From positions 684,501 to 748,500 of the forward strand of contig CM040101.1 of assembly GCA_022496805.1 (NCBI GenBank): a stretch of DNA of 64,000 bases. Direction: 5' to 3'. The stretch is from Pohlia nutans (taxonomy: Eukaryota; Streptophyta; Bryopsida; Bryales; Mniaceae). Shown one piece after another: positions 9,990 to 20,252 of this stretch. The position numbers and the translations under genes are program-made. Numbering within the stretch: the first letter of the stretch is position 1; every line of letters begins with the position of its first letter. A model generated the notes under the pieces. It saw only the letters and a list, made by a program, of their open reading frames with translations. It did not search any database and was not told the DNA's origin.

Positions 9990-11560
9990 GCATAGAGCTA
10001 GGGTGTTGGAGGCAAGAGAAGCTTACTTGGAGGACGATGAAGAGGATGAGGCAAATATGGCCATGCGTTCAAACAAATGCTTGATCCCCCCCCTCCTTGT
10101 CCAAGGCTCGGTGGATCTAGACTGGGCAAGAGGCCCAACATTGATAGAGATAGAGGTGAGATGGAATAAAGGATGTTCAAAGATTATTTCTCAAACACCC
10201 CAACCCATGGGCCTTTGCATTTCTGATGTCGCTATCGTATGCGGAGATCGTTGTTCGAAACTATTATGGAGAAGGTATGTATTCGTGATAATTATTTTGT
10301 GCAAAATCCGGATGGAAGTGGTACTTGGCGTTTATCATCACAACAAAAAATCACATGTGTGGTTCACATGCTTGCCTTGGAAGTTTGCGTGGACGCCATG
10401 GATGAATATTGTCGTGTTAGTGAATCCACCGCTATGGAGAGCATGAAGAGGTTTTGTGTAGCAATTTGGGCAGAGTTTGGTAATTACCATTTGCGTCAAT
10501 TTAGTGCAGATGACATTGCGAAGCAATTGGCCATCAATGAGCATCGTGGTTTTTCAGGTATGTTCGCCTCGATTGGAACATTAAGAAAACTTGGTAAAAG
10601 ACCGCAGCTGAAATTGGCTGCGGTTTGTTTGACCTCATTCTGTTGCAGCTGCTAAACGACTGTAGGATTGTTTTTTTCAATTTGCGGTCTCATTTTTAGG
10701 AATTTTGGGGCGTGTAATATACCGTTGGAAAGGTATTTTCAAGACCTTTTCAACGATATACTACACGCTTCAAAATTCTTAAAATTGAGGTTGCTATTCG
10801 AAAAAAACAATCATGCAGTTGTTTAAAGACTGCAGTAGAATGAGGTCAATCGAACTGTAACCAATTTCAGTTGCGGTTTGTTTTTACCAAGTGGAAGAAC
10901 TACCTTGTGGCATGGGACGAAGACTTTGGAGATCGAGATGGCAATAAATCCATTATTTTATAGGCCATTGCAGATGAGAGCCTCTATATATGGCACATTT
11001 TTTTTGGACTTCTTGGTTTCAACGACTTCAATGTTTTGGACCAATCGCCATTGATTAATAATACGCTAAGTGGTGTAGGGGTTGACCTAACTTTTGAGGT
11101 GAACCGCCAAGTGTACAATTGATACTATTTATTGGCAGACGGGATCTATTCACTGTGGAGTTGTTTTGTCCAGTTTATTAACATGTCTGGAGGTGAGAAA
11201 CGGGCCCATTTTGCATTTAGGCAAGAGGCATGTCGCAAAAATGTGGAGCATTGTTTTGGAGTGCTCCAGACATGTTGGGTCATCATCCGCAACCCATGTA
11301 GACAGTGGTCTGTGGACACCACTGCAGACATCATGTTTACATGCTATATTTTTCATAATATGATAGTAGAAGATGAGCAAAGTGTTCTTGGCTTGGAGAA
11401 CATTGTTGGTGGGTTAGGTGATTTTGGTGTGCTATTGTGTAGAAGGTTTTTTTTTTGAAAAGTTGGTAAGAACAACCATTGAGATAGAGAATGAGGATAT
11501 CCATTACGATTTGAGAAGCGATCTTATTGAGCGTTTGTGGGAACTCAAAGGCGCCAATGA
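9990..11560 (+). pseudogene. PIF/Harbinger transposase relic (HARBI1/DDE_Tnp_4)
   Basis: Pieces in shifting frames follow the order of a plant Harbinger transposase: an acidic N-terminus (about 10017, YLEDDEEDEAN), a piece with FKDYFSNTP then RYRMRRSLFETIM (10170-10265), and the segment with SESTAMESMKRFCVAIW and EHRGFSGMFASI (10420-10575). After an insertion come weakly readable blocks and the C-terminal catalytic part (FRQEACRKNVEHCFGVLQ, then HNMIVEDEQ, 11210-11380), which carries the last acidic residue of the DDE triad. The protein would bind element ends and cut DNA in the nucleus. Multiple frameshifts and a 315-bp MITE inserted next to the first catalytic region make it non-functional. 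The element's own terminal repeats were not identified. Confidence 0.85.
10579..10893 (+). mobile_element. Hairpin (foldback) CACTA-type MITE, copy 1, target duplication GAA
   Basis: The sequence is a long imperfect palindrome around about 10740, flanked by GAA at 10576-10578 and 10894-10896. It is a diverged sibling of 19919-20249: both share CCGCAGC-GGCTGCGG sub-hairpins at the ends and the central GTGTAATATACCGTTGGAAAG hairpin. The end CATTAAGAAAAC is a decayed CACTAGTAGAAAAC. It interrupts the Harbinger transposase relic between GMFASI and a WKN-type block. Confidence 0.85.
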
Positions 11561-11848
11561 GTAGGCCTAATTTTTTTTCGATATAGATGCCCATTTAGAA
11601 TTAATCCAATGTTCACATTCTTTTGTCCTATTTCATTCTCTCTACCCCTATCTATATCAATACTCGCATCACCCATAATTCTTCATTGCGTGGGTTGGTA
11701 TGCATCTACATGCTGAAGGCTTTGTCACGATACACCCTCACGCACATCGTAGAGAGCGCCGGCATTGTCCACCCTCTCTATGTTGTATCGATCACCTTCT
11801 TCACTATCTATATTCACAACCCTAATACCAATACCAACACTACTATAG
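11561..11848. other. Spacer before the 5' LTR, no gene seen
   Basis: No recognisable coding sequence. The final five bases, TATAG (11844-11848), are the left copy of the gypsy target-site duplication. Confidence 0.6.
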
Positions 11849-12152
11849 TGTTATGACTTCGTCATAATAGCTGGACTTAGAGACAAGTAAACCTAAGGGA
11901 AGGGAACTCATACCAATAAGGAACTTACACCCTAAGGTAGTTATGGGGGTAGTTATGAAGGTTAAGGCATCGTTCCTATTAAAGCCTAGTGAGAGGGGTT
12001 TGTCTCTCACGTCACATCTTGTTAATATAGGAGAATGTTTTGGACTATGGTTTCTCTTGACTATTGATTGATTTCCCCATAGATGATAGATGCTTGAAGG
12101 GTTGTGATGGGAGTGTCGACAGGATCATGGCTGGAGTATGCAGGTTCTTACA
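11849..12152 (+). repeat. 5' LTR of gypsy element
   Basis: Starts TGTTATGAC and ends TTCTTACA. It is a direct repeat of 19387-19685. A likely promoter (TATTAAAG) lies near its middle. Confidence 0.95.
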
Positions 12153-12763
12153 TTATGTGACGTCAAAGATTGTCCACACTCATAGACTGCGAGGTTGCTT
12201 CTGGATATACGTCTGAGGCACAAAGAGGAGGGCCTGCAGTAGGTGTATAGATGGAAGCAAGCAGTGAGCGGCATATGACGATGTAGACGGTGTTGACGAA
12301 TGTGCAAAGAACCATAAGTATGTACATATCTGTGCATGATGGAGTGGAGCATAGATGGTGGTTCTTGTGAATCAGCAATTGGCTGCAGTTGTTCATCGTG
12401 GTGACTCAAGAATCGGTACACTCAAGAATTCAGGCAGAAGTGAAATATTGTCCAGATAGCATTACGAGTGGTACGAGTTTGAGGCTGAAGAAAATTATGT
12501 ACACACAACGAAGAATTAGCCAGTTGTTTGAATGCATTGTGAATGTTAACAAACCCTAAGACTTGCAGTACAAGAATGTTGTCTCAACATATGCGTGCGC
12601 ACAGACTTTGATGATTATGAATGTAGACTACGTTCGAACACTGCTTCATTCAACCACGAAGTTGGGGAGGCATGACGTACTTGTTGAAATGCTGACAATG
12701 GAGGCGGTGTGGGCCGCGATCAACTTCACTCCAAATTAATTTTCTGGTGTGTTAAGCTGGGGT

Positions 12764-14225
12764 GGTGATGGAGCATGAAGGACCTGCGGTAGACCCGACT
12801 TCACCGGCAATGGGCGGAGTGGGCCTTGTGTGGGCCGCATACATACAACAGCAGATCGAAGCTGCTTTTAAGGCAGCCATTCCCCACATGGTCCAGCAAA
12901 TATCAGAACGGACAGTTGTTTCCATGTCGGTGGGTCTTCCATGCCAACTACGAGGACCTTGGGCCGGGCCCAGGGAGGTCGGACGAATATAACAGCACGA
13001 GTCTCGACGATAAAGATCCAAAAGTTGCAGCTCCTGACAAGTTCAGTGGAAAGCGGGGTGGGGAAGTATACAAGTGGTTTGCTCAGTTGAGATTAGTATT
13101 CCGAGGCAAACCTCGAGCATACCGCTCACAAGAAGACAAAGTGGCGTATGCTCTTTCATACATGGCAGGTGCAGCTCAAAATTGGGCGATGCCAATTTTA
13201 CAGGCTCTAGATGAAGGACGACCTCATGAATTGCTCGTAAACTATGATATTTTTCGAGATGCAGTCATTGCTGTATTTGGTGATATAGATCGCAAAGGTA
13301 ATGCTGAGGACTGGCTCGGAAAAATCCGGCAGACATGATCGATGACAACTTACATTTCCATGTTCAATGAATATGCTGCGCATGTGGATTGGAATGAGGC
13401 AAGCTTGGTGGCGCGTTTTTGAGGAGGGTTTAAAGATGAAGTTTTGGATTCTATTGCCACGGCGGAAACACAACCACACAAGCTCCAAGAGTGGATGGCA
13501 ATGGCGTCACGGATCGATGAGAGACTATGGACGCGGCGTCAAAATCGACGCCCTGTTACATCCGTTGCTGTCTCAAGAGATCATGGTGCACGTTTTCAAT
13601 CAAGAGATCATGGTGCACGTTTTCAATCAAGAGATCATGGCGCACGTTTTCAAACGAACCCGGTAAATATCGGCCCTGTTCCAATGGAGCTTGACGCCAT
13701 CAGTGGAACTACAGCATTGGCCAAAACAACTGCAGAGAGATTAGAATACCAGCGGCAAGGGAGGTGTTGGGAGTGTGGTCAATTGGGCTACATTCGAGCA
13801 AAATGTCCAACAAATCCCTCCAAGCCGTTATCAATCGCAGCGCTAGGGAGCGAAGACACAAGTATTGAGGAATGGGGAAAAGGCCGAGCCCGGGACTCAG
13901 AAAATCAGCTCGGTACTCAGGCAAGCTCCAGACTGCAGCCACTACAATTTTTAAAAACGAGTCGGTTGGAGAGGTATGCAAACTACCTCAACCTAAAGAG
14001 CAAGCCCCGCCCTCACTAGGGATTACAACGCTAAGTCCCTATGCACCTTCATATTTAAGAGCCACAATGGAGCAAGGGTCACATGTAACATTGGAAGCAC
14101 AATTGAATTCACGAGGAGCTACCGCCTTAGTGGATTCTGGAGCAACTGGAATATTTATGCATCCCCATTTTGCTCAGGATTGCCATGCAAAGAATAAAAG
14201 CCAAGGCGATCCCACGAGAGGTTAG
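12764..14225 (+). pseudogene. gypsy gag and protease region, broken
   Basis: The gag capsid-like segment (13020-13690) reads DKFSGKRGGEVYKWFAQLRL and SYMAGAAQNWAM, typical of plant Ty3/gypsy gag. The nucleocapsid zinc knuckle follows (13765-13807, CWECGQLGYIRAKC), in which the expected His is Tyr. The protease active site ALVDSGATGIFMH is at about 14125. In-frame stops at 13336 (TGA) and 13420 (TGA), plus frame changes, break the reading. The tandem 30-bp repeat at 13575-13650 (three copies of CAAGAGATCATGG-type units) lies between capsid and knuckle. Confidence 0.88.
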
Positions 14226-15965
14226 GGTAATTGACGGGAGGATGATCAATTCCGGACTGATTACTCATGAAGCTTCAATGGAATTACAGATAGGGGACCA
14301 TTGAGAATGGTTGACGGCGGATATCACGAACACTAGACATTACCCGTGTATATTGGGGACGCCGTGGTTGGTCCGCCACGACCCTACTATCAGATGGCCG
14401 TAACGGGAGGTGTCATTTGATTCAAGTTATTTTCTAAAAAATTGCTTGAAGTCTAATAAGGATGGAAGGAAGGAAACAGTGGAGCCTATACTAAACCTCA
14501 GAAATCGAAGTGAACAAGAAAAAAGTTTGGTAAGATCTACACAAGAGGATGTTATAGTAGCTAAAGCTCAGACACATACAATGGTATCACCAGCGGCTCT
14601 TAAGTTATCAGCTAAGGGGGCTGAAATTTATATGTTGGAAATATCTGAGCTCTCTGGTAATGAGAATATTGGAGAATTAACTGAAGAACTTATTCCAACT
14701 CAATACCAAGACCTACGAGAGGCTTTCAGTGAAAAAACATTCAATGAGTTACCTGAGCATGGGCCCTCAGACATGAAAATCGAATTTAAGGAAGGACAGG
14801 AACCGCGCAATACCGGTTTGCGCTCCATGTCACCGGTTGAATTGGAAGAACTTCGAAAATATTTAGAAGAAAATCTGGGGAAAGGATGGATTCAAAGATC
14901 GAAATCTCCCGTTTCTGCCCCTATCGTATTTGCTCGAAAGAAAGATGGATCCATTAGAGTTTGCGTTGACTATCGAAATTTAAAGCATGTCACAATAAGA
15001 AATCGGTACCCGTTACCATTAATTCCCGAACTCATTGATCGTTTAAGTGGATCTAACATTTTTACCAAGTTGGATGTCAGACAAGCCTATCATCGAATTA
15101 GAATGGCATTGGGTCATGAGTACAAGAAAACATTTAAGATGCGGTATGGACTATTTGAGTATTTGGTAATGCCGTTTGGTTTAACCAATGCCCCAGCCCA
15201 ATTTCGAGCACATATGCAATACATTTTTAGTGATCTATTGGATATCTCCGTGGTAATCTACTTGGAGGACATACTCATTTTCTCTAAAAACTTAGAAAAA
15301 CATCAACAGGTTGTACGAGAGGTGCTTAGGCGTCTACAACAACATGGCCTATATGCAAAGGCGTCTAAATGCGAATTCCATCGTAACTCGGTCGAGTTCT
15401 TAGGAATGATTGTTTCAAGCAAAGGCTTGGAAATGTGCCCGGATAAGGTTCAAGCAATTCGAGAATGGCCAACCCCAAAAACAATAAAAGAGGTACAAGC
15501 ATTCTTCATCAGGAATTTCGGACCCCACTGATTCTGCACTGATTCAGTGCGATTTCCGATATTTCAAGGGTTCGTACGATTTTCGCACTGATTCCGCATC
15601 GTTGCGTCATTCATCGCAACTACACTGATATGACACGATGTTCGTACAAGCGGATATAGTACTGATTCGACACGATTGATACATCCATTGAAAACGTATG
15701 AATTCAGCACTCTTTATACTCGTCAAATGTCGTGTTTTAATCGTCTTTAAAACTACACTGATTCAGTGCATTTTTCGTGCGACATCATCTTTTCCATATC
15801 TAGATTTTATTTTCTTTCTATATCTAAATTTGATCAAATTAATATTATTAAAAAATAAAACAATAAAAAAATATAAAATAATTATTTTCCTCGCTTCCCA
15901 CTTCAACTACACAGAAATTGCCCGAACGCACGGTGGGGCCCACCATAGCTTCCCAAGCTCTATCG

Positions 15966-16030
15966 CCAACGGTGAGATTTGAACTCACGACCTCTCGGTT
16001 GCCAATGAAGCTCCAAACCACCAAACCACC
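15966..16030 (-). repeat. tRNA-like RNA polymerase III promoter block (SINE head or tRNA relic)
   Basis: On the minus strand a B box GTTCAAATC lies in a perfect 5-bp T stem (GTGAG/CTCAC). About 33 bp upstream is TGGTTTGGTGG, one mismatch from the A-box consensus. Spacing fits an internal pol III promoter. The acceptor and anticodon arms do not fold as a good tRNA, so a SINE head or decayed tRNA is more likely than a working tRNA gene. Confidence 0.5.
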
Positions 16031-16099
16031 TCAAACTCTTCATGCATAGAAAGGAACTCTTTTGGTAATTATAAAAGAATGAAACCATTGGCTATTTTT

Positions 16100-16610
16100 T
16101 GCCATGTGTATATAATTCTTTTTTCAAATTTTTTTTGTGCACTACAACATGCAGGGCTTTTCCTACATCTACAATTTTTTTCAGAATATTTTGAGCTTGT
16201 TTTTTTTTTTGCAAAAATTATGATGGCAGATCATGGCTGTGAGCTGTTTTTTTTTTTCCAGCAAACTTTGAATGTTTTTAACTATGTGAATTTTTTTTTT
16301 TTCCAATTTTTTTTTTGCATTAGATTATGCAGGATTTTTTCTATATCTAGGGTTTTTTTCATAATATTTTGAATTTTTGAATTTTTTGCCAAAATCGTGA
16401 TGGCAGATCATGGCTGTGAGCTATTTTTTTTCCAGCGGACTTTGAATGTTTTTAACTATGTGAAAAAAAAAAAATTTCCAAATTTTTTTTTGCACTAGAT
16501 TATGCAGGACGTTTTTTATATCTAAGATTTTTTTCATAATATTTTGAATTTTTTTATTTTTTGCCAAAATCGTGGTGGTTGTGAGCTATTTTTTTTTTGC
16601 TCCTATGATG
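16100..16610 (+). repeat. Tandem repeat of about 170-180 bp, roughly 2.5 copies
   Basis: Units contain GATGGCAGATCATGGCTGTGAG, a TTTTTTTCCAGC step, CTTTGAATGTTTTTAACTATG and TTATGCAGGA, each separated by poly-T runs. Copies begin near 16120, 16310 and 16480. The long Phe-rich open frame here is a poly-T artefact. Confidence 0.7.
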
Positions 16611-19366
16611 AAAAGTACAATGATAACCAATAATACCAAATTTGAATTCTAAAAATATAAAATGTTATTTCTTTGAAATTTTAATGTGTATTGCTTCTAA
16701 ACTCTATATATGTAGATCTAAAAATGTTTTGGGAAATTAAACCGTAAGTATAATTTAAAGAAGATTCTTGGAATATTCCAACATATTCCAAAATATTATA
16801 AACTATTTTGAAATATTCCAAAAGATTCCAAAAGATTCTAAAAGATTCCAAAAATATATTAAAATATTGTACACGGATGTCGTACGAAAATGATTTGCAT
16901 TATAATAGATACTGAAATCGCACGAATATAGTAAATGGCATTAATATGATACGTATACGATATTGAATCCGCATTAACTAAAACCGCATGTTATCCGTGT
17001 CTTATTAGCCATGTAATGTAGATACACGATTAACGCACGGATTCCGTCAAGCACGACTTTCGTGCGGAAACAACACTTTTTTGATAATCATTGAAAAGAC
17101 ACTGCATCGACACTCTAGTAATGCATGTCACTTCCGTACTGTAACGACACTTCTAAATGCACGTATGACGTGCGGAATCAGTGTTTAACGATAAACGCAT
17201 TGAATCAGTGCAAAATCAGTGCGGTCGGAAATTCCTGATGTTGGGGTTTGCGAATTTTTACCGCAGATTCATTTGTGATTATTCAAAAATTGCAATCCCG
17301 CTTACAACATTGACAAGAAAAAATCAACAATTTCAATGGATGCAACTAACACAAGAGGCGTTTGAAGAAATCCGATCTCAATTCTTGAAGGCTCCACTAT
17401 TAATATACCCAAATTTTGAAAGCCATTTATTGTTGAAACAAACGCATCTGACACTGCAACAGGGACAATTTTATCACAACACGGGGAGGACGGCCATCTC
17501 CATCCTTGTGCGTACCAAAGTTCTAAAATGTCGCTAGCGGAACAAAATTATGATATATATGACAAGGAGTTATTGAGTATCGTTTGGCATTCCAGGATTG
17601 GCGAGTGTATCTCGAAGGATCGCCGCACCAAGTCCGCGTGATTTCCGACCACAAAAATTTAGAACAATTCTTAACTACGAAGCAACTTAATTGAAGACAA
17701 GCAAGATGGTCTGAGATGTTATCAGCATATGATTTTGTTATTCAACACAGACCGGGGTCATTGAATGGACGAGCAGATATATTATCTAGGCGAATAGATA
17801 TAAAAGAGAATGGTGAAGGTATTTCAACACCATTATTACGACTAGCGATGTTAGAAACATGCGAACCAATATGGAACAATGCCCAAATTATTCAAAAAAT
17901 TAAATTAGCTACAAAAGAAGACATGACTCTTTTACTAATATTAATTTTTTTTATGAATAATCCTAAAGATGCACCGGCGAACATCTGCCGGCAATTTCAA
18001 CAATATGATTTTCAAGAAGGGGGTCTCTACTTTAGAAATGCAATATACGTACCCGATGAGGAAGAACTTCGACGTCAAATATTACGGTCGAGACACTACG
18101 CCCCAATGACAGCACATCCCGGTAGGGCAAAGATAGTTGATCTCGTCACACGAATGTTTTATTGGCCAACCCTGCAGCGTTATGTTCATCGTTACGTTGA
18201 TGGTTGCGACATATGCCAACGACATAAGCCTTCACGCCATCGTTGATATGGTTTATTGCAGCCCATTCCAACAGCAGAGGCTCCATGGAAACAAGTTACA
18301 ACTGACTTTATTGTAAAATTACTAAACAGTGCAGGATTTGATACAATTCTAGTTGTAGTAGATAAAAATACCAAATTAGCACACTTTATTCCCACTACAG
18401 AAACCATTGACTCAAATGGAACGGCCATGTTATACCTCGATCATGTCTGGAAGCATCACGGAACCCCCGAAAAGATAATTTCTGATCGCGGACCGGTATT
18501 TGTCTCAAAATTTATGCAAAGATTGTACGAGCTTCTTTGCATCCATCCAGCTCCTACAACAGCTTCCACCCGCAATCTGACGGTCAAACGGAGCGGGTTA
18601 ATCAAGTACTGGAGCAAATGCTGTGAATGTTCACAACAAGGAGACAAGACGACTAGTCAGATCTTCTATCCATCGCAGAATTTGCTTATAATAACTCCCT
18701 CCATGATGCAACAGGGTTCTCACCGTTTTATGCCACGTATGGCTACCATCCAACATTATCTTTTAAAAGTCCTACAAATTCAACAGTCCCCGCAACAGAA
18801 GAAAGAATTCGTCACTTACATGCTGTACATGAAGAGGTGAAAAACATGATAAAGATTGCGGGAGAGCAAGCTAAACGAAACTATGACCGGCATGTTCAAG
18901 AACAACCCGGTTTTAAAGTTGGCGATAAAGTATTACTTAGGCATGACAATATTGCTACAACACAAGAATCTAGAAAACTAGCACCAAAGTTTTTGGGGCC
19001 ATATCCTATTATAGCTAAAATATCCGACCTAGTATATAAATTAAAATTACCTAAAACGCTCTGCATTCACGACATTTTCCATGTCTCACTCTTAGAGCGA
19101 TATCGGCAAGACACCATCCCCGGCCGTAAGTACAAACAGCCGCCACCAATTATGACGCCGGAGGGGGATATTGAATGGGAAGTTAATAAAACATTGGATT
19201 CACGCTTAAGCGGCTGCGGAAGGAAACTCCACTATCTTGTCTCTTGGGAGGGCTATGGGCCCGAACAAAATTCATAGGAACCTGCAGAGAATTTGTAAAA
19301 TGCTTCAGAAGTGGTTAAAGAATTTCACTTTCAACATCCTCAAGCCCCATGACCAAACACTAAGAC

Positions 19367-19386
19367 ATAAGAGGGGGGGGGGGTAA
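19367..19386 (+). other. Polypurine tract for plus-strand priming
   Basis: AAGAGGGGGGGGGG immediately before the 3' LTR is where plus-strand DNA synthesis would start during reverse transcription. Confidence 0.8.
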
Positions 19387-19685
19387 TGTTATGACTTTGT
19401 CATAAGAGCTGGACTTAGGGACAAGTAAACCTAAGGGGAGGGAACTCATACCAATCGGTTACACCCTAAGGTAGTTATGGGGTAGTTATAGAGGTTAAGG
19501 CGTCGTTCCTATTTAAACCTAGTGAGAGGGGTTTGTCTCTCATGTCACATCTTGTTAATATAGGAGAATGTTTTGGACTATGGTTTCTCTTGACTATTGA
19601 TTGATTTCTCCATAGATGATAGATGCTTGAAGGGTTGTGATGGGAGTGTCGACAGGATCATGGCTGGAGTATGCAGGTTCTTACA
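19387..19685 (+). repeat. 3' LTR of gypsy element
   Basis: Direct repeat of 11849-12152, TG...CA ends, followed by the TATAG duplication at 19686-19690. Confidence 0.95.
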
Positions 19686-19918
19686 TATAGCTAGCACCAT
19701 TATTTGCAATTCTACCTCCAAACCCTAATTCCCGATTGCCTTGTCTAGTCATGAAATTGCCCTAATCCACCTCCCTTGTGAATGATTGCCTCATTCCACG
19801 CGATCCCTGTAGATTCACACCAAATGCATCAAAAAATTGGCGTTAATTGCCAAAAATAAATTGCCTAGGGTGCAGCTGGTTCTTGATCCCAATCTAATGC
19901 TGTTGCTCTTCACTCTAA

Positions 19919-20249
19919 CACTAGTAGAAAACATGGTCGAAAAGAACCGCAGCCAAAATCGGCTGCGGTTCTTTTGACCACCCTGATCTGCAGTCGCTAA
20001 ACGACTGCAGATTTGTTTTTTTAGATTTGCAACTGCAATTTTAATCTTTTAGGGACGTGTAATATACCGTTGGAAAGGTATTTTTAAGACCTTTCCAACG
20101 GTATATTACACGCCCTAAAATTCCTAAAATTGCAGTCGTAAATCAAAAAAGAAAAATCTGCAGTCGCTAAGCAACTGCAGATCAGGGTGGTCAAAAGAAC
20201 CGCAGCCGATTTTGGCTGCGGTTCTTTTCGACCATGTTTTCTACTAGTG
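19919..20249. mobile_element. Hairpin CACTA-type MITE, copy 2, target duplication TAA
   Basis: Starts CACTAGTAGAAAAC and ends GTTTTCTACTAGTG, flanked by TAA at 19916-19918 and 20250-20252. The 3-bp duplication and CACTA terminus are diagnostic of the En/Spm superfamily. The entire 331 bp is one near-perfect palindrome. Each arm holds its own smaller hairpins (AAAGAACCGCAGCC with its complement, and ATCTGCAGTCG with its complement), and the centre is a third hairpin (GTGTAATATACC...GGTATATTACAC). Confidence 0.93.
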
Positions 20250-20252
20250 TAA

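Larger units (their letters stand above)
15507..17240. mobile_element. Inverted-repeat DNA element inserted in gypsy RT
   Basis: It begins CATCAGGAATTTCGGACC and ends with the near-perfect reverse complement (right end GGAAATTCCTGATG); about 41 of the first 45 positions match. Removing it restores the RT codons for VQAF-LGFANFYRRF with a TT dinucleotide on each side, so the target duplication looks like 2 bp. No transposase is encoded. The ends carry repeated ACTGATTCAGTGC-like palindromes, and the interior is AT-rich with tandem poly-T units and a tRNA-like block. I do not recognise the family. Confidence 0.85.
14226..19364 (+). pseudogene. gypsy pol: RT, RNase H, integrase, chromodomain, broken
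   Basis: Reverse transcriptase spans about 14780-15500 and 17241-17330 (KDGSIRVCVDYRNLK, FTKLDVRQAYHRIRM, VMPFGLTNAPAQF); its active-site box reads YLED where YxDD is expected. RNase H lies at about 17380-17770 ([29 protein letters not shown]). Integrase has the HHCC finger (18090-18220, ending CDICQRHK) and core (TTDFIVKLL, VVDKNTKLAHFIP, SDRGPVFVSKF). The chromodomain is at about 19165-19340 (WEVNKTLDSR, LVSWEGYGPEQN) with a stop where the conserved Trp should be. Stops at 14302, 17692, 18244 and 19275 and several frameshifts are visible. The RT is split by the insertion at 15507-17240. Confidence 0.93.
11849..19685 (+). mobile_element. Ty3/gypsy chromovirus LTR retrotransposon, complete but decayed
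   Basis: Two direct long terminal repeats of about 300 bp (11849-12152 and 19387-19685), each TG...CA, are flanked by the 5-bp duplication TATAG (11844-11848 and 19686-19690). Between them, in order, are gag with a zinc knuckle, an aspartic protease (DSGAT), reverse transcriptase, RNase H, integrase (HHCC and core) and a C-terminal chromodomain, which defines a chromovirus. A G-rich polypurine tract precedes the 3' LTR. The LTRs differ at roughly a dozen sites plus small indels (about 4-5 percent), so the insertion is not recent. Numerous in-frame stops and a 1.7-kb insertion make it inactive. Confidence 0.96.

Noticed and set aside
16079..16372. Phe-rich ORF
   Set aside because: It is produced by poly-T runs in a tandem repeat.
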